DNA of 64,000 nt from an uncultured Clostridia bacterium (lineage in GTDB: Bacteria; Bacillota; Clostridia; Oscillospirales; Acutalibacteraceae): contig CAKNOA010000002.1 in assembly GCA_930990065.1 (NCBI GenBank), positions 1 to 64,000 on the forward strand. The letters run 5' to 3'. This document shows, in pieces, positions 41,827 through 51,159 of the stretch; the first letter of the stretch is position 1; the number at the start of each line of letters is the position of its first letter. The notes under the pieces were generated by a model that did no database searches, was not told the DNA's origin, and was given only the letters and a program-made list of their open reading frames with translations. Made by a program: the position numbers and the translations under genes.

Positions 41827-42828
41827 ATGAGCGGAATATGGACCTTGCTGGCAGCTGTCATTGCCTTTGGCGTAACGGCCCTGTTGGGAAAATGGATGGT
41901 GCCGTTTTTGCACAAGCTGAACTTTGGCCAGACCATTCGCGAGGAAGGCCCCAAGTGGCACCAGAAAAAACAGGGCACGCCTACCATGGGCGGGCTGATG
42001 TTCATTGTGGGCATTACCTTGGCGGTGGCCATTTGTGTACCGGCTTTTTATGCCAATGTGCAGGAGGAAACATTCCTGCTCAAAGTGCGGGTGTTTGCCG
42101 GGTTGGGCATGGCCCTGGGCTATGGCGCCGTGGGCTTTATCGATGACTACATCAAAGTGGTCAAAAAGCGCAACCTGGGGCTGACCGCGCTGCAAAAGCT
42201 GATTTTGCAGTTCATTGTGGCCGGGGCGTACCTGGGCGTGCTGGCATCGTCGGGCGGCGACAGTGTCACAGTGATCCCCTTTGTAGGTTCGGTGGACCTT
42301 GGCTGGTTCTATTGGCCGCTGTGCGCGGTGGTGATTGTGGGCGTTGTCAACGCCGTCAACCTCACCGACGGCATCGACGGGCTCAATGCTTCCGTCACCT
42401 TTTTCGTGGGTGTCTTCTTCATGCTCATCGCCAGCTTGACAAATATGTACGGCATGGGCATTTTCTCGGTGGCCATTGCCGCCGGGTGCATGGGCTTTTT
42501 GCTGTGGAACTTCAACCCGGCCAAAGTGTTCATGGGCGATACCGGTTCCCTGTTTTTGGGCGGCGCCGTGTGCGCCATGGCGTTTGGGCTGGATATGCCC
42601 ATTTTGATGCTGCCCCTGGGGATCATCTACTTTGTGGAAATCCTGTCGGTGGTGCTGCAGGTGACGTACTTTAAACTCACCCATGGCAAGCGCCTGTTCA
42701 AAATGAGCCCCATCCATCACCACTGTGAAATGTGCGGATGGAGCGAAGTGAAAATCTGTACGGTATTTGGACTGATCTCCGCCATCGGCGGCGGTATTGG
42801 CCTGGTGCTAGTCGCATTCGGCCTGTAA
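41827..42828 (+). CDS. mraY: phospho-N-acetylmuramoyl-pentapeptide-transferase
   Basis: This 333-residue polytopic enzyme attaches phospho-MurNAc-pentapeptide to undecaprenyl phosphate to make lipid I. It has KQGTPTMGG, FIDDYIKV, NLTDGIDGL with catalytic aspartates, MGDTGSLFLGG and SPIHHHCEM. The ATG at 41827 follows AAAGGTGG; the frame is open upstream but is not MraY-like. Confidence 0.96.
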   Translation: MSGIWTLLAAVIAFGVTALLGKWMVPFLHKLNFGQTIREEGPKWHQKKQGTPTMGGLMFIVGITLAVAICVPAFYANVQEETFLLKVRVFAGLGMALGYGAVGFIDDYIKVVKKRNLGLTALQKLILQFIVAGAYLGVLASSGGDSVTVIPFVGSVDLGWFYWPLCAVVIVGVVNAVNLTDGIDGLNASVTFFVGVFFMLIASLTNMYGMGIFSVAIAAGCMGFLLWNFNPAKVFMGDTGSLFLGGAVCAMAFGLDMPILMLPLGIIYFVEILSVVLQVTYFKLTHGKRLFKMSPIHHHCEMCGWSEVKICTVFGLISAIGGGIGLVLVAFGL

Positions 42829-42871
42829 CATGGGCGGCCCCGGCCGCAAAAGGAAAAAGGAGGCGCAGCAG

Positions 42872-44113
42872 GTGCGTTCGGTTTCACAACGGCAACAAAG
42901 AGCCGCCCCCCGGCGGGCGGCTTCCGGCGCCCTGGCCCCGGAAGTGGGAAAAGTGAAAAGGCGGGTGCGCAAAAAGTTCAAGCTTTTCAGTGCCCGCGGC
43001 GGGGTCGACCGCCCGCTTTTCTATTTGATTCTGGTGCTGCTGGTGATTGGGCTGATCATGCTGTTTTCGGCCAGCTATGCCTATTCGTACTACTATTTTG
43101 ACAACAGCTATCATTTTATCACCCCGCAGGCGCTGTTTGCGGTGTTTGGGCTGGTGCTCATGGGGCTGATCTCCCTATTCGATTATCACCATCTGCACAA
43201 ATTTGCGTTTCCCCTGTTTTTTATCACGCTGGGGCTCTTGGTAGCGGTGAAAGTGCTGGCGGGCACCAGTATTGCGCCCATCTTAAACGGCGCCAACCGG
43301 TGGCTGTATATCGGCCCCGTGAACTTCCAGCCGTCCGAAGTGGCCAAATTTGCGCTGGTGCTGATTTTTGCCCATTTGATTTCGATTAACTACCACAAAA
43401 TGGGCACCTTCCGGTACGGGGTGCTGCCGTATCTAATCATTCTCCTGATGATCGCAGGCCTGATTTTGGTGGAAAACCATGTGTCGGCGACGCTGATTAT
43501 CTTGGCCATCGCGGCGGTGATGCTGTTTATCGGCGGCGTCAAGCTGCGGTGGTTCGGGGTAGCCGGGGGCCTGGCGGGGGTCGGCATCCTGTATTTGGTG
43601 CTGTATTCCGACAAATTCAGCTATGCGCTGGATCGTATCAAAGGATGGTGGTACCCGTTTAATCCGCCGGAAGGCGTCGACACCTGGCAGACCCAGCAGT
43701 CGCTGATGGCCATTGGTTCCGGCCAGGCCCTGGGCCTGGGGCTGGGGCAGAGCCGGCAAAAATACCTGTATCTGCCCGAACCGCAGAACGACTTTATTTT
43801 TGCCATTGTATGTGAAGAGCTGGGCTTTGTGGGGGCGCTGGTGATCATTTTGCTGTTTGCCCTGCTGATTTGGCGGGGGATCGTGGTGTCGCTCAATGCC
43901 AACGACAAATTTGGCACCATGCTGGGCATTGGCATTACGGCCCAGGTGGGCATCCAGGTCATTTTGAATATCATGGTGGTGACCAATTCCATCCCCAACA
44001 CCGGGATCAGCCTGCCGTTCTTCAGTTACGGCGGCACGTCACTGGTCATTTTGCTGTGCGAAATGGGAGTCCTGTTATCGATTTCGCGCAGCTCCAGTCT
44101 GGATAAGACATAG
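42872..44113 (+). CDS. ftsW: peptidoglycan glycosyltransferase FtsW
   Basis: This 413-residue SEDS protein polymerises septal glycan with the class B PBP. A basic cytosolic N-terminus (about 45 residues) precedes ten membrane segments. Family blocks include GANRWLYIGPVNFQPSE and PFFSYGGTSLVI. I start at the GTG at 42872 because it follows AAGGAGG at 8 nt. The ATG 42 bases upstream, directly after mraY, lacks a ribosome binding site. Confidence 0.93.
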   Translation: MRSVSQRQQRAAPRRAASGALAPEVGKVKRRVRKKFKLFSARGGVDRPLFYLILVLLVIGLIMLFSASYAYSYYYFDNSYHFITPQALFAVFGLVLMGLISLFDYHHLHKFAFPLFFITLGLLVAVKVLAGTSIAPILNGANRWLYIGPVNFQPSEVAKFALVLIFAHLISINYHKMGTFRYGVLPYLIILLMIAGLILVENHVSATLIILAIAAVMLFIGGVKLRWFGVAGGLAGVGILYLVLYSDKFSYALDRIKGWWYPFNPPEGVDTWQTQQSLMAIGSGQALGLGLGQSRQKYLYLPEPQNDFIFAIVCEELGFVGALVIILLFALLIWRGIVVSLNANDKFGTMLGIGITAQVGIQVILNIMVVTNSIPNTGISLPFFSYGGTSLVILLCEMGVLLSISRSSSLDKT

Positions 44114-44132
44114 CGGAAAGGGAGGTCTTTTT

Positions 44133-45272
44133 GTGAAAGTTCTGTTTGCCGGCGGCGGCACCGCCGGCCATATTAACCCGGCGCTGGCGATTGCCGGGTA
44201 TTTGCGGGAAAAGCAGCCCAACGCCGAGATTTTATTTATCGGCAACCGGGGCGGCATGGAAGAAAAACTGGTGCCCAAAGCCGGTTTCAATATGAAAACC
44301 ATTGTGATTTCCGGGTTTCAACGGAAAATGACGCCCAAAGCCGTGGTACATAACGTGAAAACCGTTGTGCGGGTGCTCACGTCGTCCCATCAGGCCAAAG
44401 CGATTATCAAGGCGTTCCAGCCCGATTTGTGTGTGGGTACCGGCGGCTATGTCAGCGGGCCGGTAATCCGCACCGCCATGAAAATGGGCATCCCCGCCAT
44501 CATCCATGAACAGAACGCGTACCCCGGGGTAACGAACAAAATGCTGTCTGGCGGCGCGGCCCGGGTGATGCTGGCGGTTTCCGATGCGCAAAAGCACCTG
44601 AATCCCAACGCCCGCTGTGTGTTGACCGGCAACCCCATCCGCCCCGACATTCTGCGGCAGGACCGGGAGAGTGCCCGCCGCCAGCTGGGAGTGGACGGCC
44701 GCCCGCTGATTTTGTCGTTTGGCGGCAGTTTGGGGGCCCGCAAGGTAAACGAAGCCGTAGCTGATCTGTTGACGCACACCATCCCCACCGGGCAATTCCA
44801 GCACATTCACGGCTACGGCCAGTACAGCCGCTGGATGCCCGATCTGCTGCGGGAAAAGGGGATTGACCCCGACAAAACGCCGCAGCTGGATTTGCGGGAA
44901 TACATTCACGACATGCCCGTGTGTCTAGCCGCGGCGGACCTGGTGATCAGCCGGGCCGGCGCGATGACGCTCAGTGAAATTCAGGCCACCGGCAAAGCGT
45001 CCATCCTGATCCCCTCCCCCAACGTGGCCGAAAACCACCAATACCATAACGCCATGGCGCTGGTCAACCGGGGCGCCGCCGAAATTGTGGAAGAAAAAGA
45101 CCTGACGGGCGACGTCTTGTGGGAAAAGGTACAGAAGATTTTCGCCCAGCCCGGCGGCGCCGCCCAGTTGGGTGAAAAAGCGGCGGCGATGGCCATCCGC
45201 AACGCTAACGAACGGATTTATGATGTGATGATGGACGTATTGGCCGAAAAGAAAGCCGGCAAGAAGGCCTGA
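44133..45272 (+). CDS. murG: UDP-GlcNAc:lipid I transferase MurG
   Basis: This 379-residue GT-B glycosyltransferase converts lipid I to lipid II on the inner membrane face. GGGTAGHINPALAIA, TGGYVSGPVI, HEQNAYPG and SRAGAMTLSEIQATGKASILIPSP are present. A GTG start follows AAAGGGAGG. It lies 19 nt after ftsW. Confidence 0.96.
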   Translation: MKVLFAGGGTAGHINPALAIAGYLREKQPNAEILFIGNRGGMEEKLVPKAGFNMKTIVISGFQRKMTPKAVVHNVKTVVRVLTSSHQAKAIIKAFQPDLCVGTGGYVSGPVIRTAMKMGIPAIIHEQNAYPGVTNKMLSGGAARVMLAVSDAQKHLNPNARCVLTGNPIRPDILRQDRESARRQLGVDGRPLILSFGGSLGARKVNEAVADLLTHTIPTGQFQHIHGYGQYSRWMPDLLREKGIDPDKTPQLDLREYIHDMPVCLAAADLVISRAGAMTLSEIQATGKASILIPSPNVAENHQYHNAMALVNRGAAEIVEEKDLTGDVLWEKVQKIFAQPGGAAQLGEKAAAMAIRNANERIYDVMMDVLAEKKAGKKA

Positions 45273-45354
45273 GCGAAAAGGAAAAGCACGTTTTTTTGTT
45301 GCCGCATACTATGGAACAGCTTTAACCGAACCGGTAGAAAGGGTGTTCCAGAAC

Positions 45355-46632
45355 ATGGCAGTGCTCGTCATCGATGGGCCGTGCCGGTTACACGGCGCGA
45401 TCAACGTACATGGAGCAAAAAACAGCACCTTGCCACTGCTGGCGGCCTGCCTGCTTTGCCGCGGGCAGGTGGTGCTGCACAATTGCCCCAGGCTTTCCGA
45501 TGTAGAAACGGCGTCCCAAATTTTGCGCCAGCTGGGCTGTGTCATCCAGCGGCAAGGGGAAGCCCTGGTGGTGGACCCCCGGGGCGTGTGCGGGTCTTCC
45601 ATTCCCGAATCCCTGATGCGGGAAATGCGGTCGTCCATTGTGTTTTTGGGGGCGCTGCTGGCCCGCATGGGGCAGGCGCGGCTTTCGTTCCCCGGCGGGT
45701 GTGAACTGGGGCCCCGGCCCATCGATCTGCACCTGCGGGCGCTCAGGCGCCTGGGGGTGAAAATTTTTGAAGACCACGGGGAACTGGTATGCCAGGCGGG
45801 GAAGGGGATCACCGGCACCAATTTGTCCCTGTCGTTCCCCAGCGTAGGGGCCACCGAAAATATCATCCTGGCTTCCTGCTGCGGGAAAGGGACCACCGTG
45901 CTGCACGGGGCGGCCCAGGAACCGGAAATCGAAGATTTGTGCCACTTCTTAAATGCATGTGGGGCCAAAATTTCCGGCGCCGGCAAAAGTACGATGCAAA
46001 TCGACGGGGTCGAAAGCCTATCGGGGTGTGAGTATACGGTGATGCCCGACCGGATCGAAGCCGCCACGTTTTTGTGTGCGGCGGCCGGTACGGGGGGCGA
46101 CATCACCGTACAGCGTGTGGTGCCGCGGCATTTGCAGCCCGTCCTATCTTTACTGGAAGAAGCCGGGTGCACCCTGCGGGAAGAAAAATCGGCGGTCTAT
46201 TTAAAGGCCCCGCCCCGGTTGCAGGCGGTGCACGCCGTGCGCACCCTGCCGTACCCCGGGTTTCCCACCGACGCCCAGGCGCCTATGCTCAGCATGCTGT
46301 GTACCGCCAAAGGCACCAGCATGGTGACCGAGACGATTTTCCTCAACCGGTTTAAGTATGTGGGCGAACTGCTCCGGCTGGGGGCCCGGGTGAAAGTGGA
46401 AGACCGGGTGGCCGTGGTCGAAGGGGTCCCCAAACTCAGCGGGGCGCCGGTGGTGGCGCCGGATCTGCGCGGCGGGGCCGCGTTGCTGATTGCCGGGCTG
46501 TGCGCCGAAGGCGAAACCGTGGTGGGCGGGGTCGAGCATATCGACCGCGGGTACGAAAAAGCCGAAGAGAGCTTCCGGCAGTTGGGAGCGGCGGTGTGCC
46601 GCCTGCCCGGAGGTGTGGAAAACGAACGATAA
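45355..46632 (+). CDS. murA: UDP-GlcNAc 1-carboxyvinyltransferase
   Basis: This 425-residue EPSP-synthase-fold enzyme catalyses the first committed step of peptidoglycan synthesis with PEP. The opening HGAKNSTLPLLAA carries the catalytic Lys/Asn region. The fosfomycin-target Cys sits in FPGGCELGPRPIDLHL. The ATG at 45355 follows AGAAAGGG at a slightly long distance. Finding murA between murG and ftsQ is known in Clostridia; murB, murC and murD are not in this cluster. Confidence 0.94.
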   Translation: MAVLVIDGPCRLHGAINVHGAKNSTLPLLAACLLCRGQVVLHNCPRLSDVETASQILRQLGCVIQRQGEALVVDPRGVCGSSIPESLMREMRSSIVFLGALLARMGQARLSFPGGCELGPRPIDLHLRALRRLGVKIFEDHGELVCQAGKGITGTNLSLSFPSVGATENIILASCCGKGTTVLHGAAQEPEIEDLCHFLNACGAKISGAGKSTMQIDGVESLSGCEYTVMPDRIEAATFLCAAAGTGGDITVQRVVPRHLQPVLSLLEEAGCTLREEKSAVYLKAPPRLQAVHAVRTLPYPGFPTDAQAPMLSMLCTAKGTSMVTETIFLNRFKYVGELLRLGARVKVEDRVAVVEGVPKLSGAPVVAPDLRGGAALLIAGLCAEGETVVGGVEHIDRGYEKAEESFRQLGAAVCRLPGGVENER

Positions 46633-46664
46633 TGGAGGCCGCAAGGCGGAAAGAAGGGATAGTC

Positions 46665-47624
46665 ATGGGCCGTGAGCCGCAAAACGGAAAACAAAAAGGC
46701 GCCGTCAGGCGGCCGCGCCGGGGCGCTACCCAGCGGGCCCGCCGCCGCAGGCGGATGCTGGTTATCTTTTATCTATTGGTCTTTTTATTCGTCGTGACGG
46801 CGGCGGTGTCCCTTTCCCTGACCGTACTGTTCCGGGTGACGGATATTGAAATCGAGAACCAGACTTCCTATTCCCAGGAAGAGATCCTCAAAGCCAGCGG
46901 GCTGTCGGAAGGGGAAAACCTATTTTTGGCCGATGTGGATGGCGCCAAAGAGCAGATCGAAACCTCCCTGCCCTATACGGGCGAAGTCAGGGTCGAGAGG
47001 AAAATCCCGTCGACCATCTGTATCACGGTGGAACCGGCGAAAGTAGCCGCCGCCGTGGAGCAGGAAAACGGTGACATCCTATTGGTGGATGATTCCTATA
47101 AAATCCTGGAAACCGTCCGGCAGGCGCCGGATGACGTGCTGCTGATTAAAGGGCTGCAGGCCAAAGACCCCACTCCCGGTTACACGGCCCAATGGGAAGA
47201 AGAGGAAACGGCCAGCGTACTGGATGACCTGTTGCAGCAGCTGCAAGAGGACGAATTTTCCCCGATTACTTCGGTGGATGTCCAGAACCTGTATCAGCTG
47301 ACGGTAGTCTATGACGGGCGTATTACCATTAACTTTGGCGGGCCGGATGATTTGGAACTGAAAGTCGCTTCGGTGAAAAAAATTGTCACCGAAAACCTCA
47401 CAAAGGACGACCGGGGGACCCTGGACGCTTCGCTGACAAGGGATAGCAAAAGGGTGTATTTTGATCCGGAAACCACCAGCTCCAGCCAGGAGGAAAGTGC
47501 TTCGTCCTCGTCCGACAGCAGCGATACGTCGAAGACGGGGGAAGACAGCACCGAGCCCGAAGGTGAAACGGCCCAGCCCGAAGACGGGGATGGTGAAACC
47601 CAGCCGGACGCCGAAACCCCTTAA
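46665..47624 (+). CDS. ftsQ: cell-division protein FtsQ/DivIB
   Basis: This 319-residue bitopic division protein has a very basic N-terminus (about 40 residues), a membrane helix (MLVIFYLLVFLFVVTAAVSLSLTVLF), a POTRA domain (VTDIEIENQTSYSQEEILKASGL) and a Ser/Glu/Asp-rich disordered tail of about 50 residues. I use the ATG at 46665, behind AGAAGGG. Another ATG overlaps the murA stop. It recruits FtsL/DivIC and the septal synthases. Confidence 0.88.
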   Translation: MGREPQNGKQKGAVRRPRRGATQRARRRRRMLVIFYLLVFLFVVTAAVSLSLTVLFRVTDIEIENQTSYSQEEILKASGLSEGENLFLADVDGAKEQIETSLPYTGEVRVERKIPSTICITVEPAKVAAAVEQENGDILLVDDSYKILETVRQAPDDVLLIKGLQAKDPTPGYTAQWEEEETASVLDDLLQQLQEDEFSPITSVDVQNLYQLTVVYDGRITINFGGPDDLELKVASVKKIVTENLTKDDRGTLDASLTRDSKRVYFDPETTSSSQEESASSSSDSSDTSKTGEDSTEPEGETAQPEDGDGETQPDAETP

Positions 47625-47719
47625 AACCGGCCTTTTTGCGTTTCGAAACGGTTTTGAACAAAAAGCAAAAAAACAAGCGAAAAAAAACCGGGTAAACGAG
47701 GATTTTCGCGAAAATTTTC

Positions 47720-47748
47720 TTGTCAAACTGCCCGATTCGTGGTACTCT
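47720..47748 (+). promoter_or_regulatory. ftsZ promoter
   Basis: TTGTCA (47720-47725), 17 nt, TACTCT (47743-47748). Confidence 0.6.
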
Positions 47749-47778
47749 TAAATGGTACACAGTATAAAAAAGTTTCCT

Positions 47779-47805
47779 TTTGCATGCGGAAAATCCGTAT
47801 GCAAA
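47779..47805 (+). promoter_or_regulatory. hairpin in the ftsZ leader
   Basis: TTTGCATGCGG-AAAAT-CCGTATGCAAA forms 11 bp (one G-U) and ends about 11 nt before the AGGAGGATG ribosome binding site. It could protect the mRNA 5' end or tune initiation. Confidence 0.6.
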
Positions 47806-47831
47806 TCTACATAGCAGGAGGATGAAGTCAG

Positions 47832-48935
47832 ATGGCATTCGAAATCGACAGCCCCGCGGATTACGAGGTACAGATCAAGGTGATCGGTGTTGGCGGCGGC
47901 GGTGGAAATACAGTCAACCGTATGATCGAAAGTGGCGTGCAGGGCGTGGAATTCATCAGCATGAATACCGACCGGCAGGCGCTGAACCGCTCCAAGGCAA
48001 CGGAAAAAATTCAAATTGGTGAAAAGATTACCGGCGGAAAAGGGGCCGGTTCGCATCCGGAAATCGGCGCCAAAGCTGCCGAAGAAAGCCGGGATGCCAT
48101 TGCAGCGGCCGTGCGCGGCGCCGATATGGTGTTCATCACCGCCGGTATGGGCGGCGGTACGGGTACCGGGGCAGCGCCGGTGGTAGCCGGTGTGGCCCGG
48201 GATTTGGGCGTGCTCACCGTAGGCATTGTGACAAAGCCTTTTGAATTTGAAGGCAGACGCCGCATGGCCCAAGCGGAAGAGGGCATCCGCAATTTGCGCG
48301 AACAGGTGGACTCCCTGGTGGTCATCCCCAACGAACGGCTGAAACTCGTCAGCGAACAGCGCATTACGCTGGTCAACGCGTTTAAAATCGCCGACGATGT
48401 GCTGCGTCAGGGTGCCCAGAGTATTTCCGATCTGATCAAGGATTTGGGTGTCATCAACCTGGACTTTGCCGACGTGACGTCGGTCATGAAAGACGCCGGC
48501 CTGGCTCACATGGGTGTGGGACATGCTTCCGGGAAAGACAAGGCCGAAATGGCGGCCAAAGCGGCCATTTCCAGCCCGCTGCTGGAAACGTCCATCGACG
48601 GCGCCAGCGGTGTGATTATCAATGTCACGTCCTCCCCCGATATCGGGCTGGACGAAATCGACACGGCCGCCAGCATGGTGCGGGAACAGGCCGACCCCGA
48701 AGCCAACATCATTTGGGGTGCTGCGTTCGATGACAACATGGAAGACGAAATGACGGTCACGGTCATCGCCACCGGTTTTGACAAAGACAAGACCGATGCG
48801 GTGCTGGAGGGCAAAAAAGCCCAGGAACCGGCCCCGCAGGAACCGGCCCCGGTAGCGCCCACCATGGGAACGGCGGCCAAAACGCCGGATCCCGATGATT
48901 TCCTGGCCGAAATCAACAAGATTTTCCGCGACTAA
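47832..48935 (+). CDS. ftsZ: cell-division GTPase FtsZ
   Basis: This 367-residue tubulin homologue forms the Z ring. It has [16 protein letters not shown], the tubulin signature [13 protein letters not shown], and [11 protein letters not shown]. The C-terminal tail is Pro/Ala-rich and ends in [15 protein letters not shown], the binding peptide for FtsA/SepF-type partners. ftsA is absent from the cluster, and ftsZ has its own promoter and terminator. Confidence 0.97.
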   Translation: MAFEIDSPADYEVQIKVIGVGGGGGNTVNRMIESGVQGVEFISMNTDRQALNRSKATEKIQIGEKITGGKGAGSHPEIGAKAAEESRDAIAAAVRGADMVFITAGMGGGTGTGAAPVVAGVARDLGVLTVGIVTKPFEFEGRRRMAQAEEGIRNLREQVDSLVVIPNERLKLVSEQRITLVNAFKIADDVLRQGAQSISDLIKDLGVINLDFADVTSVMKDAGLAHMGVGHASGKDKAEMAAKAAISSPLLETSIDGASGVIINVTSSPDIGLDEIDTAASMVREQADPEANIIWGAAFDDNMEDEMTVTVIATGFDKDKTDAVLEGKKAQEPAPQEPAPVAPTMGTAAKTPDPDDFLAEINKIFRD

Positions 48936-48963
48936 GAATGTTGGGCGGGTTTTCCTGCCTATA

Positions 48964-49011
48964 AACCGGTGAAGGTTGTTTTGAAAAGACAGCCTTCGCC
49001 GGTTTTTTTTG
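48964..49011 (+). terminator. ftsZ terminator
   Basis: ACCGGTGAAGGTTGT pairs with ACAGCCTTCGCCGGT (G-U pairs) around a short loop, then T8. Confidence 0.93.
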
Positions 49012-49052
49012 TGGCGTTTTTGCGGGCCTTTTAAAATGTTTACAATTTGTTC

Positions 49053-49081
49053 TTGCATTCTGAGGCATCTTGCGGTACAAT
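49053..49081 (+). promoter_or_regulatory. htpG promoter
   Basis: TTGCAT (49053-49058), 17 nt, TACAAT (49076-49081). Confidence 0.75.
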
Positions 49082-49085
49082 GTTT

Positions 49086-49112
49086 TTAGCACTTAAAGCA
49101 TGAGAGTGCTAA
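49086..49112 (+). promoter_or_regulatory. CIRCE operator (HrcA site)
   Basis: TTAGCACTT, 9 nt, GAGTGCTAA: the CIRCE inverted repeat with one deviation from TTAGCACTC. It begins 5 nt after the -10 box, covering the start site, as expected for HrcA repression. Confidence 0.92.
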
Positions 49113-49139
49113 AAATAGAGAAACAGAGGTTGATGTCTC

Positions 49140-51044
49140 ATGGCACTAAAACAGTTTAAGTCAGAATCCAAGCGCCTACTGGATCTGATGATCAATTCGA
49201 TCTATACCCACCACGAAATCTTCCTGCGGGAACTGATCAGCAACGCCAGCGACGCCATTGATAAGCTGTATTATCATGCGCTGCAGGGCGGCGACACGGG
49301 CCTGAACCGCAGCGATTTTGCCATTACGCTGCAGGCGGATAAAGACGCCCGTACCCTGACGATTTCGGATAACGGCTGCGGCATGACCAAAGAAGAGCTG
49401 GACAATAACCTGGGTGTGATTGCCAACAGCGGTTCGCTGAAATTTAAAAATGAAAACGAAAAACAGGAAGATATCGACATCATCGGCCAGTTCGGCGTGG
49501 GCTTTTACTCCGCCTTTATGGTCAGCGATGACGTCACCGTGAAGAGCCGCGCCTATGGCAGCGACGAAGCCTATTGCTGGCACTCCAAAGGGGCTGAAGG
49601 CTACAGCATTACCTCCTGCAAAAAAGAGGACGGCCACGGCACCACCATTATCCTGCACCTGAAAGACGATACCGAAGACGAAAAGTTCAGCGAATATCTC
49701 GACCAGTACCGGCTGCAGAGCCTGGTAAAGAAATACAGCGATTATATCCGCTACCCCATCCGCATGATGATGCACAAGAGCCGCCTGAAGGATGGCACCG
49801 GCAAAGACGGGAAAGAACCGGAATGGGAAACCGTCGACGAGATGGAAACCCTCAACAGCATGGTGCCGCTGTGGCATAAGAAAAAGAACGAAGTCACCGA
49901 CGAAGAATACGACAACTTCTACCGCGAAAAGTTTATGGATTGGCAGGCTCCTCTCAAGGTGATCCGCACCAGCACCGAAGGCACCGCCACCTATGACGCG
50001 CTGCTGTTCATCCCGTCCCAGGCCCCCATGGATTACTATTCCCGGGATTTTGAAAAGGGCTTGCAGCTGTATGCCAGCGGTGTGCTGATTATGGAAAAAT
50101 GCCCCGACCTGCTGCCCGACTGCTTCAGCTTTGTAAAAGGCGTGGTGGATTCCCAAGATCTGTCCCTGAATATTTCCCGTGAAATGCTGCAGCACGACCG
50201 CCAGCTGAAACTGATCGAAAGCCGGCTGGAAAAGAAGATTAAGAGCGAACTAGCTTCCATGCTGCAAAACGACCGGGAAAAGTACGAAACCTTCTATAAG
50301 AACTTTGGCTTGCAGCTGAAGTTTGGCGTCTATGCGGATTACGGCGCCAAAAAAGAACTGCTGCAGGACCTGCTCATGTTCGTTTCGTCCCATGAAGATA
50401 AGCTCACGACCCTGGGCGAATATGTCAGCCGCATGAAGGAAGACCAGAAGGACATCTACTATGCCTGCGGCGATTCCCTCACCCACATCCAGCAGCTGCC
50501 CCAGACGGAACTGCTGCGGGATAAGGGGTACGAGATTTTGTACCTGACGGACAATGTGGATGAATTCGCCCTGCGTATGCTGGGCAGCTACCAGGAAAAG
50601 ACCTTCAAGAATATTTCCTCCGACGACCTGGATTTGGGTACCGAGGAAGAAAAGAAGGAAACCGAACAGAAGGTAGAAGAAAACAAGGATCTGCTCAACT
50701 TCATGAAAGACTCCCTGGATGGCAAGGTCAAAGCGGTCGTACTGTCCCAGCGCCTGAAGAGCCACCCGGTGTGCATTTCCACCGAAGGCGCCGTGACGCT
50801 GGAAATGGAAAAGGTGCTCAACGCGATGCCCGGCAACGAAAAAGTGACGGCCCAGCGGGTGCTGGAAATCAACGTAAACCACCCGATTTTCCGCCGCTTG
50901 CAGTCGCTGTATGAGGGCGATAAGGCAAAGGTAAAGGAATATACCCAGCTTTTGTACACCCAGGCCATGCTGATCGAAGGCTTCCCCGTGGAAGACCCGG
51001 TGGCCTATACGAATAAAATCTGTGAACTGATGGTGGGCGAATAA
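49140..51044 (+). CDS. htpG: chaperone HtpG (Hsp90)
   Basis: This 634-residue Hsp90 has GHKL ATPase motifs [20 protein letters not shown] and [15 protein letters not shown], the middle-domain Arg segment ([10 protein letters not shown]) and a C-terminal dimerisation region. The ATG follows CAGAGG. The CIRCE operator implies control by HrcA with the class I heat-shock genes. Confidence 0.96.
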   Translation: MALKQFKSESKRLLDLMINSIYTHHEIFLRELISNASDAIDKLYYHALQGGDTGLNRSDFAITLQADKDARTLTISDNGCGMTKEELDNNLGVIANSGSLKFKNENEKQEDIDIIGQFGVGFYSAFMVSDDVTVKSRAYGSDEAYCWHSKGAEGYSITSCKKEDGHGTTIILHLKDDTEDEKFSEYLDQYRLQSLVKKYSDYIRYPIRMMMHKSRLKDGTGKDGKEPEWETVDEMETLNSMVPLWHKKKNEVTDEEYDNFYREKFMDWQAPLKVIRTSTEGTATYDALLFIPSQAPMDYYSRDFEKGLQLYASGVLIMEKCPDLLPDCFSFVKGVVDSQDLSLNISREMLQHDRQLKLIESRLEKKIKSELASMLQNDREKYETFYKNFGLQLKFGVYADYGAKKELLQDLLMFVSSHEDKLTTLGEYVSRMKEDQKDIYYACGDSLTHIQQLPQTELLRDKGYEILYLTDNVDEFALRMLGSYQEKTFKNISSDDLDLGTEEEKKETEQKVEENKDLLNFMKDSLDGKVKAVVLSQRLKSHPVCISTEGAVTLEMEKVLNAMPGNEKVTAQRVLEINVNHPIFRRLQSLYEGDKAKVKEYTQLLYTQAMLIEGFPVEDPVAYTNKICELMVGE

Positions 51045-51059
51045 GCGTTTCGCTTTCCG

Positions 51060-51100
51060 AAAATCCCCGGTACGGTGACAAACCGCGCCGGGGATTTTTT
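51060..51100 (+). terminator. htpG terminator
   Basis: AAATCCCCGG pairs with CCGGGGATTT, followed by a T run. The last T belongs to the -35 box of the next promoter. Confidence 0.9.
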
Positions 51101-51128
51101 TGACAACGGAAAAGAAAAGGTGTAAGAT
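51100..51128 (+). promoter_or_regulatory. promoter of the ABC exporter gene
   Basis: TTGACA (51100-51105), 17 nt, TAAGAT (51123-51128), starting directly in the T run of the htpG terminator. Confidence 0.75.
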
Positions 51129-51159
51129 AACTTTATTTGAAAAGTAAAAGAGGGGGCAC

